From contig NC_133663.1 of NCBI RefSeq assembly GCF_037893015.1, forward strand, positions 222,235,753-222,299,752: a DNA stretch of 64,000 bases. Direction: 5' to 3'. This document shows positions 41,100 through 53,301 of the stretch, in pieces. This DNA is from Macrotis lagotis. Lineage: Eukaryota; Chordata; Mammalia; Peramelemorphia; Peramelidae. The notes under the pieces are model-generated. The model was not told the origin of the DNA. It saw only the letters and a list, made by a program, of their open reading frames with translations, and did no database searches. The position numbers and the translations under genes were made by a program. Numbering within the stretch: the first letter of the stretch is position 1; every line of letters starts with the position of its first letter.

Positions 41100-42240
41100 T
41101 CTGATGGTAATCTCCTTTCCACGGTCTTTCCATCTCCTTCTCTACTTCATTCCTCCTAAACCTATTCTCCCTCCTCAATGGGACTCTAATCTTTCCATAC
41201 CTCCCTTCTTTCCTTTCTTCAGTTTGGATCCCATTGTTGCTAGGTTTAACTATGTGCCCTTACTTTGGAGCCCTTAACCCTGCTCTTCACACCCCACTGA
41301 CCTTCAACTTGAACCCACTTTCTTTGCTTACACTCCTGAGCTACTGAATGTTCTTGAAAGAAGACATGCAATTCTGTCAGTTGGGTTTACAGATTCATGT
41401 CATCTAATCCCATTTGGGTCTTCAGTGATCCTTTTAGTCTTCTCCGATTGAGTCACATGTCTGCTTCTTTGCAATGACTGGTCTAAAGCTTCTGCTCTCT
41501 CCTTAAGCACTCAGTGCCATTCCACTGATGACCTTGAAGATGATCTTGCCTCTGATTTTTCCTAAGAAAAGTAAGGTCACTCATTGAGAGTTCCCTCATT
41601 TCCCTTTGTCTGCACCTTAAATCCTTTTTATATCTTCACTGGTTCTTTCTTTTTTCATTCCAATCTCTGAACAAGAGTCTGTCCTCTACCTGTGCCCTTA
41701 CCCACCTTTCCTCCTCTGCTCCATTAATTGCTTTCACCTTTTGTCTCATTTTCAATCTCTGACTTTCTACTAATCTTTCCCTGATGCCAACAAACAAGCT
41801 GAGATCTCTCTTACATTAGAAAAATCATTTGCCTTCTCTTCAAAATATCACTCTACATCACTCCTCCCTCTCATTGCCAAATGCCTACAAAGATTCCTTT
41901 TTAATTCTCTTTCCTTCCCAACCGCACATTGCTCAGCCTCTTTGCAGTGCACTTCTTGACAATAACCACTAGATTGGAACATCCCTTGGAGCTCTCTTAA
42001 ATACTTAATAGAATGACCTTTTCTCAGGTCCTGCCTCTTCTTGACCTTAATGGAGCTTAGGATATCAGTGACTAACCTCTCTTCCAGATACTCTCTCTTC
42101 ATTCGGTTTTCATGACATTGTTCTTTCCTGGTTCTCCCATCCATCTTCTCACAGGCCCCCAACCCTACTATTTCCATCTTCTGTTATCTTTGCCATTTTC
42201 ACAGCTTCTTTCTGATAACTGACTGAAGCGCTGTGTATTT
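41100..42240 (+). mobile_element. LINE-2 ORF2 fragment, degraded
   Basis: Pyrimidine-rich sense L2 sequence. Recognised pieces are 'cactgatgaccttgaagatg', 'tcattgccaaatgcctaca' and 'atactctctcttcattcggt' followed by 'catgacattgttctttcctg', all with L2 (CR1-clade) reverse-transcriptase counterparts. Many indels. The 109-codon antisense frame at 41848-42177 is a shadow of it. Confidence 0.55.
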
Positions 42241-43299
42241 ACCTTCATAATTACTATCACTCAACTGACAAAACCCTTGGGTGTCACAAAAAAGAGGTGG
42301 TCCCTGTGAGATTTGACATGCCATTCTCAGATCCACCACTTTCTAAGTGGGTAATGGGCAAGTTTTCTTCTTTGAAATACCTATACTGTCACGTTAGTCA
42401 AATCTGACATTCTCTAGCACATTTGCCAACTCACATACAAACATACAGCTTGGCGGGCTCTTTTTTGTTTCAAGTATGCTACTACCTGGGTGATAAATAG
42501 GAGACAGTGTAGCCTACTGTGAGACAGCATATTTGATCTCAAGTTGAAGTATGGAAATTTGACTTATTAAACATGACATACAAACCAAGAAAATAAGCCC
42601 AGGAATGTAATTATGGAAGAAAAGTGCTCAAGCCTGTCTTTGCCAGCTTCCCTCCATCTCATATAGAGCCTAGTGGCAACCTGCTTCTTCAGGCTTTGTA
42701 ATTCAAAGTGAGAAGTTTTGAAAATCTACACAATTATCACCAAACTTCTTACAAGTGCCTGGCTTAGATGTCTCAATACATGCTTTGCAGCTCTTGATAG
42801 GACACAGCTCTTTTATTTTTGAATCAAGATAGAAAAAAATATGTTTTGTTTCCCCTTGTGTGTGTGGTTTTTTTGGTTAAGGTCTTGTACTTCAGGCCTT
42901 AACTCCCAAGGTCGTCAGAAAATTTATTTTTGCAAATTTAATCTTGGATTTGCATCAAAGATGCTACATGTAAAATAGAGTTATCAATCCCAAGTGACTT
43001 CCTAAAAGTTCCTGTTAACATAATTACCTCATATAGTGAGAGGCTTCTATATCTGGCATCACTGGAGACCAAGGGGCCATGGGAGAAGGGAGGGGTCATG
43101 CACAGATGCTCTATTCTCATCAGTTCCATGAAGCAGTTATTCCCTTATTTTATAAATCCCTGAGACCCTGCAAGTTCACTTGAGTCACAATCCCAGATCC
43201 TGAAGAAAATTAAATTGTGATGTTTGAATGTGTGAAATTCAGAGCAGTAGCTAAGAAAGTGGTGCCTAATCCACAGTCTTCTAGGATAGAAGGGAGGCA
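42241..43299. other. RAI2 intron, no feature seen
   Basis: About 1 kb without recognised repeat or gene. Confidence 0.3.
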
Positions 43300-43435
43300 A
43301 AGGGGAGAATGCTGGTTTTATAATTGGAGGACTTGAGTTCAAACCTCAGCTGCATTATTAGATCACCTCATCTCAATTTTCTCATATGTAAAATGAGATT
43401 AGGTTATTTGACCTCTGAAGTCCTTTCTAGACCTA
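43300..43435 (+). repeat. CORE-SINE remnant
   Basis: 'ggacttgagttcaaacctca', 'tcaattttctcatatgtaaa' and 'tgacctctgaagtcctttct': sense order. Confidence 0.5.
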
Positions 43436-43700
43436 AATAATAATAGTAATAATAAAAATAACAATATTTATATAGTACTTTAATGTTTACAAAACACTTT
43501 TCATTTATTATCTCAGTTAATCCTCTCAACAACTCAACAAGATGGATTCTATTCTCATCTCCATTTAGGGATAAGAAAACTGAGGCACAGAGATATGTCT
43601 ATGGACATACAGCTAATAAGTGTCTGAGGCAGAATTAAGACACAGGTCTTCCTGACTCTTATGTCCAACATTCTCTTCTATAACCATCTATCTGTGTCTT
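43436..43700 (-). repeat. MIR-like CORE-SINE, long copy
   Basis: 'aacaatatttatatagtact', 'ttatctcagttaatcctctc', 'aaaactgaggcacagagata', 'taagtgtctgaggcagaatt': antisense order. Confidence 0.65.
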
Positions 43701-43744
43701 AATATCTCAATGATCTTATATCTTATTCATCTTTGTTGGTCAGT

Positions 43745-43995
43745 AATTTTCAGTCATGTAGAACTGCTCTTGACCCCATTTGGGTTTTTTTTTTTTTTTG
43801 GCAACGGTACTAGAGTGGTTTGCCATTTCCTTCTTCAGTTCATTTTACAAATGAGGAAACCGAGGCAAACAGGATTAAGTGACTTGTCCAGAATCTTCCA
43901 GCTAGTAAATGTTGGAGGCCAGATTTGAACTTGGGAAGAGGAATCTTCCTGACTTCAGATCCAGAACTCAATCCACTGAGTCATCCAATTGCATA
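43745..43995 (-). mobile_element. Long marsupial CORE-SINE
   Basis: 'aattttcagtcatgtagaac', a T-run, 'tagagtggtttgccatttcc', 'gaggcaaacaggattaagtg', 'ccagatttgaacttggg': antisense, nearly full. Confidence 0.75.
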
Positions 43996-44017
43996 TGTCT
44001 TAAGAAAGGAAAAAACT

Positions 44018-44157
44018 GGGGTGGCTAGGTGGCACTGTGGATAGAGCACTGGTCCTGGAATCAGGAGTACCTGAGTTCAAATCTGACCTTAGACACTTAG
44101 CTGTGTGACCTTGGGCAAGTAACTTAACCCCATTGTCTTGCAAAAAAAACAAAAAAA
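44018..44157 (+). mobile_element. Short tRNA-derived marsupial SINE (WSINE1-like)
   Basis: 'ggggtggctaggtggcactg', 'gagttcaaatctgacctt', 'cttgggcaagtaacttaacc', A-rich tail. A-rich flanks make the duplication hard to define. Confidence 0.8.
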
Positions 44158-44169
44158 AAAGGAAAGAAA

Positions 44170-45454
44170 AAAAGAGTAGTTAGGAAGAAAAAAGAAATCA
44201 AAGGAAGGAGATACTTCAGGTTAATTTATTTTTGTCTTCTACAAAAGTTGAAGAAGGACAAAGAGGATAAGAGTGGGAAGAAAAGGTAAAAGAACTCAGG
44301 ATGTTTTTCTGAGAAGAAAATGACTAAGGGAAGGCTCCATCAGAGGGATGGAGACAGGGAAAATTTGTTGTGAGAATTGGTTTCACATAGAATGAGTCTA
44401 GTTGCCCAGTAGGAGATTAAATTTTAGGCATCCCAATTATTCAATTGCAATAGACCCAAGAGACATATTTGCAGTGATTCAAATGCCAGGAAGTAAGGAG
44501 TTTAACAAGAACTTCAGATCAGTAAAGAAATTGGATTTATTTTAAAGATTAGATCAGGATGGGGGAAAAAAGATTAGCTCTGAAGAATAGCTTTGTGATA
44601 ATTTCCTCATTAGCAGGGAAAGGCCAAAGACTTTTTTCATTTGATTCAGGAATGAGATTGTCTATAGGAAACATTCTGACCTGACCTGATGAAAATGATA
44701 TTGCAATGTACTTCCAATTTCTAGAAAGACAAGAAGTTCAGGAACTGTATTTTGGAACTTGGTAAAATAAGGATGAAGCACAAATGCAGTAAAGGCAGTA
44801 ATTATCTATATCAATCTTTTCACTTAGGGGCAAAGAAGGGTTATAGTTGGCATGGAGGACAGTTAGAATAGAAAAGGGTTTTAGGTGTGGATAAAAAAAA
44901 GAACCTGGGATCATTCCCTATAAAACGGACTTGTGTGTGTATATTTTTTTTTGGTGAAAAAGGGGACATCACTGCACAATGCTCCTCCTTATCCCTCTAT
45001 CCAGAGCATGCCATAATGATAAAAGAGGCCTTCACAGTTAGACTTGATACCTCTGGCAGAGGAAAGGAGATAGGAAATGCTAACTTTAGAAGAAGCAGTT
45101 TTGTCTGAAGTTTAGAGAGAAGTAAAAGAGAGTTATAATGTTCAGAGAAACAAATGGTAGGAAAGACCAAAGAAGATGGAACAACAGTTCCACTTTAGCT
45201 GAAACCTGAGTCTCAGGCAGAGGGGGTATTCAAGAAGAGGGAAAGAACATTGAACCTGACATGATAGTGTAAGGCAGATAAAGATACTGAAAAGAGAGAT
45301 TAGATCCTTGTTTGGTGAATTACCAGAACATTGTTCCAGAAACCCTATTTCTCTATCAATTCCAACCCTTTTTTCTTTTCCTGCAGCAAACTCTGAAATG
45401 TTTATAAACAACAAAATTTCAAAATTTATATGATTGCAAAGTTATGATTAGAGA
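44170..45454. other. RAI2 intron, no clear feature
   Basis: Purine-rich sequence with no named repeat. Short frames look non-coding. Confidence 0.3.
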
Positions 45455-45690
45455 GAGGGATAGAATCTTGAATGTGGAATCAGAAATACAAATTTGGAAT
45501 TTGAATCCAAACTCAGATACCAGCTCTGAGACCTGGGCACATCACTTACCTGCTTTCAGCCTCAGTTTTTTTTTTTTGTCTGTAAAATGGGGATAATAGC
45601 ATTTATCTCACTGGGTTGTTTTGAAGATCCAAGGAAATAACAAAGTCTATTGCAAACCTTAAAGCATTATATAAATACTAGTGATGATGA
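45455..45690 (+). repeat. CORE-SINE with MIR-like end
   Basis: 'gacctgggcacatcacttac', 'tctgtaaaatggggataata', 'ctcactgggttgttttgaag', 'aaccttaaagcattatataa': sense order. Confidence 0.6.
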
Positions 45691-45844
45691 TGATGGTTCC
45701 ATGAGGAAAGGAGAACTCAAAGAGGAAAGAAGAGCCTGGATAGTTTAAGATCAAATACAAAAATGGGAGCGGTATAGCTTAAAACAGAGGAACTTTTTTT
45801 TTAATTAAAATACTTCATTCCTGTTTCATTTGATAGCACAGGGT

Positions 45845-46545
45845 AAAGAGACCTGGAATAAGAAGACCTGGGTTGTGAGAATCAACTACCCAGCAAAACC
45901 AAACATCCTCTTTCAGGGGAAAAGATGGACTTTCAATGAAACAGGGGACTTTCAAACTTTCCTACTGAAACATCTGGAGCTGAACAGAAAGTTTCCAAGT
46001 ACAGGACTCTAGTGAACCATAGAGGGAGTGGAAGAGAAGGACAAACTTTCCTTAATGATACTGAACTGTTTGTATTCCTGCACGGGAAGAAGGTATTGAT
46101 AACTCATATGAACTTTCTCATTTATAAGAGCTGTTAGAAGGAGCATATATGTGACAGGATATAGGAAGGAGTGGAATATAATGGTATAATATAGTAAAAA
46201 GGAGTCAATAGGTGATAAAGGAAAGTAATGGGAGGAAGGAAAAGGAGATGAAGAAGAAGCTAAGGAATTTCACATAAGAGTCAAGAAAAAGCTTTTTCAA
46301 TGAAGTGGAAAGGGAGAAGGCAAGGGGGAATTGAGTGAGCCTTCATTCTCATCAGAAATGGCTCAGAGCGGAAATAACATACACACTTAATGAGGTGAGG
46401 AAATCTATCTTACCATAGATAAAAATAAGAAGAAAGGGACCGGGATAAGGAGGAATGGGGGGAGAGAAGGGTGATAGAATAGCTGATAGAATAGGTACAT
46501 ATTACTATTGTATATAATTGGAAAACAAATAAAGTGTTAAAAATG
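45845..46545 (+). mobile_element. 5'-truncated LINE-1 3' region, sense
   Basis: 'gagaatcaactacccagcaa', 'cagaaagtttccaagtacag', 'gaactgtttgtattcctgca' and the end 'attggaaaacaaataaagtg' are the marsupial L1 3' region in sense. The end is the reverse complement of the start at 34410-34440. The 60-codon frame at 45830-46012 belongs to it and is not a gene. Confidence 0.75.
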
Positions 46546-46589
46546 AAAAAAAGTAAACAAAAATAGAAACTGAAAAAAAAGAAAACATG

Positions 46590-46735
46590 GGTTTGAAGCT
46601 CACCTCTACTTTTTGTCAGCTGTGTGACCCTAGACAAGTTATGTCTTGCTCTGGACTTCAGTTTTCTCATCTGTAAAATGAAGAGGACTAGATGATTTCT
46701 ATGGTCCCCTCAAGTTCTAAATCCAATATTCTAAC
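46590..46735 (+). repeat. MIR/CORE-SINE remnant
   Basis: 'tgtgaccctagacaagttat' and 'gttttctcatctgtaaaatg': sense order. Confidence 0.6.
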
Positions 46736-48144
46736 ATAGCACAAAATGTCATATGTAACACATGGGGCTCTGATAGGAAAGGACATGTCTGTAATTTTGG
46801 AATAAAGAAACAAAATTTTAAGGGAAACTTGTTGCACATGAAGGTTCTGGGCTTTTTTCACTGATCAATAGGGAATAAAATATGAATTGTTTTAGGATCA
46901 CACACTTCTTATTTCTAATTATAGGATTTATTGACAACATATCAACAGAAGAAAAGAATACAAAGATACATGAACAGAAGAATGTATTGACAAATGTTTA
47001 ACAACCAGTTCTTGGGGTGAGGTGGGTTGGCGGTGTGGGGGGACTATACCAATGACACACTTTAAAGTTTAATCTGAATTATTCACATTTTCTGCATCAC
47101 TTTCTTAAGTCTAGACAATCAGTTAGCAAAGGATTAAATCAAAACCTGATTTGTAGAATTAACAGATTTTGGAGGGGTAAATGCTCATATCTCTTCTGCT
47201 CTGATAAAAACTGAACCCAGAATACCATTGCATCTATTAATACATTCTGCCAGCTGACTGTTCTGGGTCCCTAAGAAGCAAAGTATCATGGAAGCATGAT
47301 ATCTCCAGGAAAACCAGATCCATCTGAACTATAGGCTAGGTCAGGGGGTAAGAATAGTAGTAGCATTGTTTTTGACTCAATGGACAAAGGGCCTGGGAAC
47401 CTTTCTCACAAGAATAATTTAAAGTAGACCTTAGGAACCTTTAAATACACCAGTCATGAATAAGTACAGTAGATGATATACACAATGGTTGGTAGAGTTC
47501 CTGTGGTGTTGGATGGATCTATCAATTATTTTAACTGTTTCTGTTTACCTTTTCTATCTTCCCCAGTATGGTCAGATCACATCACAATCATACTGAGGAA
47601 GAACTTTTGCTTCCAATTTATATTCTTCCTATAAATTCCCTGGTTCCAATGTCTTCCATGACTAAAAGGGCAAGGAGGAGAAAGGTATAGGCAGGAGTGT
47701 CAGCTGAAACAGTCAAAAAGGAAATAACACAGTTCTCTGTAAGATAGAAGTTAGATGCAAAAGGAGATAGGAGAACTTTAGGGCACAGAGGGACAGTGAA
47801 AACAAGATGATAACAGGAAGAAGATATTTTCCATTCATATCTCCCTATTCTATATATTACTATTTCACTAGTAAATAAACAAACCAGGAATCCTTTGAAG
47901 TCTGACCCCAAAATAGCATATCACAAGTAGTTGGAAAGGGGGATCAGAAGGTGCTGACTATGACAAAACTACCTGAAAATGTGAAATACTGGCAACACTG
48001 GACCAGTATCTCCAGTCCCATTTCTACCCCCAATTTACTGTGATACCTCTGGATGGTAGATGGTATAAGTAGAAAATCAAGGGATGGGACTAGTGTATGT
48101 GCATATGAATTTATGTTATTCAGAACCATCCTGGGCGGTAGTTG
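46736..48144. other. RAI2 intron, no feature seen
   Basis: About 1.4 kb without a recognised repeat or gene. This is one of the longer repeat-poor stretches of the intron. Confidence 0.3.
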
Positions 48145-48300
48145 CTATTATGCTATTATTGTCTCCTTTTACAGTTGAGGGATAAGACAAACAGAGATCT
48201 TGACTAGAATAACAAAGTAGTATCTGAAGCCATGCTTGAATTTAGGTCTTCCTGATGCCAAGTTCAGTTCTCTGTCTACTATAGCACACAGCTATCTCTA
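48145..48300 (-). repeat. MIR-like CORE-SINE fragment
   Basis: 'tgtctccttttacagttgag' and 'gaatttaggtcttcctgatg': antisense order. Confidence 0.5.
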
Positions 48301-48795
48301 AAGTTGGGAACTAGTGATATGAAGTTAGACAAATGGAATTGTACTTTCCTATTCACAGAGCAGAAAATCTTTGGAGTATACATATGAATACTTAAAGATT
48401 GCCCTAGAATAGGAGAAGATGTATAAAGCTATATTGTTTTAAATATATTTCTTCCTTTTTATTGAGTCTATCTATACATATGAATAAAAATGCTATTTGT
48501 GGTTAAAATGTTCATATGACATGGTTATAGGAGTCAGATATATCAAATAGATTTAAGAGTAGGTAGAGTTTCCCCATGGGATAGAGACTGGGGATTTTTC
48601 TGATGGAAAAATCTACACTAACCACATCCCTAAGAGATAAATTAATCTAGTCAATAGGAGGTCTATAGGTTCTCCAGGAACAATGTAAAGCATTCCCTGG
48701 AGCTCCCTTTGAAGTTGAACTAATCAACAATGTGAACAAGGACTTCTTAAGTGTCTTCCTGATCCTTTTGCTAACCAGAATCAGGTTAGTGGTTA
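48301..48795. other. RAI2 intron, no feature seen
   Basis: Nothing recognised; it abuts the CTCF-like site. Confidence 0.3.
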
Positions 48796-48812
48796 GCAGC
48801 GCCATCTGGTGG
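48796..48812 (-). promoter_or_regulatory. Strong CTCF-binding motif match
   Basis: Minus strand CCACCAGATGGCGCTGC fits the CTCF core (CCASYAGRKGGCRS) at every core position. It lies about 27 kb upstream of the RAI2 coding exon, outside any repeat I could identify. Binding is inferred from the motif only. Confidence 0.6.
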
Positions 48813-49020
48813 CTAGATATTTAAGAAATCTGAAAGCTAAGTTTGAAGTATAATTATAAAAGTAAATTGGGGAGGAGAACTAATAAAACGTGTGACTATA
48901 CTTGCTTTCCCATCCTTCCCTTTGAAAAAGTAAAGGGGGAAAATTCAATAATATGGTTACTTTTCTGAGTATCTTTCTTGAATGTTGTTGGAATGGAATT
49001 TGAACTGTTGTCATTTATCC

Positions 49021-49180
49021 TTTTTTTAAAATTTATTTTATTTAAGGCAATGGGATTAAGTGACTTGCCCAAGGTCACACAGCTAGGTAATTATTAAGTG
49101 TCTGAAACTGGCTTTGAACTCAGGTCCTCCTGACTCCAGGGTTGGTTTTTTTTTTATCTACTGTACCACCTAGCTGCCTC
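49021..49180 (-). mobile_element. Short tRNA-derived marsupial SINE (WSINE1-like)
   Basis: T-rich start, 'aaggcaatgggattaagtga', 'aggtaattattaagtgtctg', 'ccacctagctgcctcc': antisense. A T-run interrupts it near 49147. Confidence 0.8.
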
Positions 49181-49184
49181 CTCA

Positions 49185-50204
49185 TCCTTCTTTGTTGAAG
49201 ACCAGTGACATCATGGGGTGATTGACCTATATATATAAACTGACACTCCATCTCAAAGAAAGGTGATGGGGCTTTTAGTAACCAATGTGTAACTTATGAG
49301 GACTAATCTCTAGAATCAGTCTTGAAGAATGCTTACTTAGAGACACATGCTTACAATCTGGAACAGACTTATTTAAGTAGGAGATGTAGGCCAGTGGAAT
49401 TGATATATTCTGTGCAAGAAAGAACAGAGTATTCATGAAACAAAGGATACTAGCTTTTCTAAGCATGCTAGGGTGATAGCTGGAATTAATTTCTCAAAAG
49501 TCAGGAAATTTGGCAAAGGTATAGTGGGATGAACAGATTTTTGTTAGAACAGGAAGAAATTAAAAATATTATAAGAATGATCAAAGGTAAAGAAAGCCCA
49601 GAAAGCCTATTTCCATTTTTAAGATGTCAGAGAGTAGTGGGACATGTTAAAATTTGATATGAAGAAAGTTCCCAAGGGAAGTAGGAAAGTAAAACACTTG
49701 GGGGGAAAAAAAGTAAAAATAGATTCCCAGCTGCACAAGTGCTTAATAAAGAACATAAAAAAACACATAAAGGTGAGGACACATAAAGGAGAATGATGAA
49801 AATCAGGAAATAAGTCACATTTTATGGATAGGTCAAGTGATTAGAGAAGAGCAGTTAGACACAAATAAAGACATGACCTACAGATGTCTTGGGCTACAAA
49901 TGAATGGGGAGATGGTGGTGCTGGGCTTCAGAAAATAAAAATGGACAAATTAAGATGTTAAGAAAGAACACTTTAGGTAATGGATATGTTCTTTCTAGAA
50001 CTTTTTTAGGAATAAGAAAAAGCACATCAAGAGGGGAAAGACAGTGGCAAGGGGTGAAGAGGTCATATTTTGGAGAAAGTTATAGAGTTCCAGTCAAAAG
50101 GAGAAGAAATGAATTCTTTACTGGTGACATCACAGCCCAAGAAGAAAGCAACAAAGTAAACCTATAGGAAAAGAAATGTTCCAGGTACTGATGGTCTTAC
50201 TAAC
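49185..50204. other. RAI2 intron, mostly unrecognised
   Basis: 'tgttgaagaccagtgacatc' at 49193 belongs to a small dispersed family also seen near 27941 and 62540. The rest is purine-rich with no named repeat. The frames at 49627-49818 and 49904-50167 show no protein character. Confidence 0.3.
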
Positions 50205-50690
50205 AACTTTTTTAAAAAAAATCTTGAAAGTAGTTTATTTTTTTCCAATTATATGTGGAGATAATTTTCAATATTCAATTTTGTAAAACTTTCTTCTTCC
50301 CCATTCCCAAGGCAGCAAGTAATCTGATATAGATTATTACATGCACAATCATGTTAAATGTATTTCCATTTTAGCCATGCTGTGAAAGAAGAATCATAAC
50401 AAGAAAGAAAAACCATGGGAAAGAAAAAACAAAAAATCAAATTAAAAAAGAAATATGCTTTGATCTGCTTTCAAACTACATAGTTCTTTTTCTCGATGTG
50501 CATAGCATTTTCCATCCCAAGTCTTTTAGAATTGTTTTTGATCACTGTATTGTGGAGAAGAGCTAAATCTATCCTAGTTGGTCATCATAAAATGTTGCTG
50601 TTATTGTTCACTTCATTTGGCATCAGTTCATGTTGTCATTTCCAGGTTTTTCTAAAATTCGACTGCTTACGTAACTTTGTATCTTAAATA
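50205..50690 (-). mobile_element. 5'-truncated LINE-1 (second 3' UTR type)
   Basis: 'ttccaattatatgtggagat', 'ggcagcaagtaatctgatat', 'ggtcatcataaaatgttgct': antisense, same type as 30772-31641. No clean target duplication found. Confidence 0.7.
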
Positions 50691-50699
50691 GTTCTTTGT

Positions 50700-50985
50700 A
50701 TTATGAAGCATTTACTCACCTTGTGGATAGTGGAAAGAGTGCTGTTTTCAGAATTAGGAAGTCTTGGGTTCAAATTCTATCTCTTTCACATATTACTGGA
50801 AACTATGTGACCATAGGGAGAAAACTCAACCTCAGTGAGGCTCAGTTTTCTCCTTTAAAACATAGGGATGATCATTATTTCCGTCTAACTCACTTATCAA
50901 GATTGTTTATGAGGCTCAAGCAAAAAAAAATGTATTTAAGACATTTTTCAAACTTCGAAGTCCTATAGAAACACCTGTTACCATG
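50700..50985 (+). repeat. CORE-SINE
   Basis: 'gttcaaattctatctctttc', 'gtgaccatagggagaaaact' and 'gtttatgaggctcaagc': sense order, diverged. Confidence 0.5.
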
Positions 50986-51014
50986 GGCAGTGTGATACAA
51001 TGAGTAGAGTGTTG

Positions 51015-51265
51015 GAATGAATAATACTCAGCAGCATTTATGCAGCATTTTAAAATCTGCAAGATATCTTAATAATACTATCTTGCTTCACTCTTACCAC
51101 AACCCTAGGAGTAGGTGCTATTATTACTTTACAGCTGAGGAATCTGAGGCAGACAGAGACATGACTTGCCCAGGGTCGCAGTACTAGAGTCTGAAGTCAA
51201 ATTTGACTTCGTTATCTGGTCTTCAGATCCAGTAGTCCATTCATTGTGCCACTTAGCTGCCTTGG
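51015..51265 (-). repeat. MIR-like CORE-SINE
   Basis: 'actcagcagcatttatgcag', 'ctgaggaatctgaggcagac', 'gacttgcccagggtcgcagt': antisense order. Confidence 0.65.
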
Positions 51266-51420
51266 AGTACCTTGGTTCAAGTCCTGGTTTTCCTACCTGT
51301 GTAATCTTGGTTAAGTCACTTATTCTCAGTGAATTATAGTGTCCTCCTCTTTAAAATGAAGGAACTGGTCTATGATTTCTGAGATCCCTTTCAACTCTCC
51401 ATTTGTGACTCCAATCTTTA
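51266..51420 (+). repeat. MIR/CORE-SINE fragment
   Basis: 'taatcttggttaagtcactt', 'tgtcctcctctttaaaatga': sense order. Confidence 0.5.
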
Positions 51421-51459
51421 TAATCTTATTTTTGTGTATCTGATTTGGTATATTGTTGG

Positions 51460-51640
51460 CATGCTGAAGTACCAAAACACTTGATCCTGAATTCAAATCT
51501 TCCCTCTGCTACTTACTACATATCTGGCATAATAAGTTAATCACACTTTACCTCCTCTAGTTCACCATCTGTTTAAAGAAGGAAGTTGGACAAGCTGAAG
51601 TCTGTTCCAATTCTAAACCTATGACCCTATTTTTAAGAAA
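51460..51640 (+). repeat. MIR/CORE-SINE fragment
   Basis: 'gatcctgaattcaaatcttc' and 'agttggacaagctgaagtct': sense, diverged. Confidence 0.4.
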
Positions 51641-51769
51641 AGGGAGGGTATTAGAAACCTAAGATTACTGATATTACTAAAGTGCTTATGGATATTTATG
51701 AAATTGGCTAAAAAAAGTCAATCAAGATGGCAGAGAACTCAACCTTCATGGCACAGTGATGCCAGAAAG

Positions 51770-52035
51770 GTAGAGAGGTTGATAGGTAGTTTAGTGTACA
51801 ACACACCAGGCCTAGGTTCCAGAAAACCTGAGTTCAAATGTGGCCTCAGACTTTTACTAGTTGTAGTACCCTGCGCAAGTGTGTCTCAGTTTCCTCATTT
51901 GTAAAATAAGACTAATAATAGCTTTTATCTCCCAGGGTTATTGTGAGGATCAAATGAGATAGTAATTGGAAAGCATGTTGCACAGTGCCTGAAATATTAG
52001 GTTAGCTATTTATTATTATTATCATCATCATTATC
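51770..52035 (+). repeat. CORE-SINE with MIR-like end
   Basis: 'agttcaaatgtggcctcaga', 'cagtttcctcatttgtaaaa', 'cccagggttattgtgaggat', 'cacagtgcctgaaatattag': sense order. Confidence 0.65.
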
Positions 52036-52039
52036 ATAA

Positions 52040-52470
52040 TCATTAGAAAATTGGCCTTAGTCTCTATCCTCAGCTCTGGTCCTACATCATCATTTGCCCA
52101 CTGGACATTTCTACCTAAATGTCCCATAGAAATCTCAACCTCAATTTCTCATAGTCTTCACCCCTGACTTCAAACCCACCCCTCTTCTGAGATTCCCTAT
52201 TTACCATTCAGCGTTTCATCAGACTTTCATTCACACAGGTTTGTGAGCTTGATGTTATCATCTACTCTTTGCTCTTCCTCACTCATTATATCCATTCCAA
52301 TGCCAAGTTGTGTCATTTCTACTTCTACAGCATCTCAGCATACTCCTCCTTCCCTGTACATGTGTAGCCTCCATTCCACTTCAGGTCCTTCAGTCACCAA
52401 CCCTTTGGTCTCCCTGTCTCAAAGCTTTCCCTACTCCAATCCATCCTTCACACAGCTGGTTTTTTGACTG
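52040..52470 (+). mobile_element. LINE-2 ORF2 fragment, degraded
   Basis: 'cccactggacatttctacct', 'aaatgtcccatagaaatctc', 'gtgtcatttctacttctaca', 'ctactccaatccatccttca': recognisable L2 coding-region text in sense order, with many changes. Confidence 0.6.
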
Positions 52471-52834
52471 GGGGAGAAAGGATTGTAATAGGAAGAAGAA
52501 GGGTAGTTATAGTTTAATGCAGTCAATATCATTCTGGAAAGAATATTTCTAGGCAGAACAACCAGATACGTGATTTCATCTCTAAGTTCCCCAGTGAGCA
52601 GACTCCTTGTACCAAGGCAGATCAACAACAGATCAGAACATATTGAACATATAAAGAAATTTTGCCAGAGAAGCTAGAGGAAGAATCAACAAGACTGACG
52701 CAGAGACAGAAAAAAAACAGAGAAAATTGATACTTTTGACTGTTTCAGAAAAGAAGATGGAATCAGTGGAACTACTTTGTGAATACTCTAGAAGAGCAGG
52801 AGATACAAAAAGAAATGGAGAAATTGAGTAAGTA
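52471..52834. other. RAI2 intron, no feature seen
   Basis: Nothing recognised. Confidence 0.3.
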
Positions 52835-53045
52835 ATGCTTCCTATTTAACCAGGCACTATGCTATGGGCTTACAAATTACTATCTCATTTGATCCTTACA
52901 ACACCCTATGAATTATTATTCCTGTTTTATAGATGAGGAAATTGAAGTTATGAAACTTAGCTAGTTACATAGCTAGTAAGTATCTGAAGCCACATTTGAA
53001 CTCAAGTCTTTATCCACTGAGTGCTTTATCCACTGAATCACCTAA
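52835..53045 (-). repeat. MIR-like CORE-SINE
   Basis: 'aaattactatctcatttgat', 'ttttatagatgaggaaattg', 'gtatctgaagccacatttga': antisense order. Confidence 0.6.
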
Positions 53046-53301
53046 GTTGAGAGAATGGGATCAATCTATCCAATAAGCCACTAGAAGAATGAAGGAACCT
53101 GGATTAGAGCAAGGCAAAATTATTTCATGGTTTAAAAGTTTTGTTTCTCAAATTTAAGGAGACATTTAAGAAGATAGCAATTGGGGAAGGGAGAGGGGAA
53201 AATTCAACTTATGTTTAAAGACTAAAGGGAGAAATCACTTAGCACTTTAATCTTGCATGTTGTAGACTTTAAAAAGCAAACTAACAAAAGAGAAAGCATG
53301 A

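Noticed and set aside
41848-42177. 109-codon minus-strand frame
   Set aside because: Antisense of a degraded LINE-2 coding fragment.
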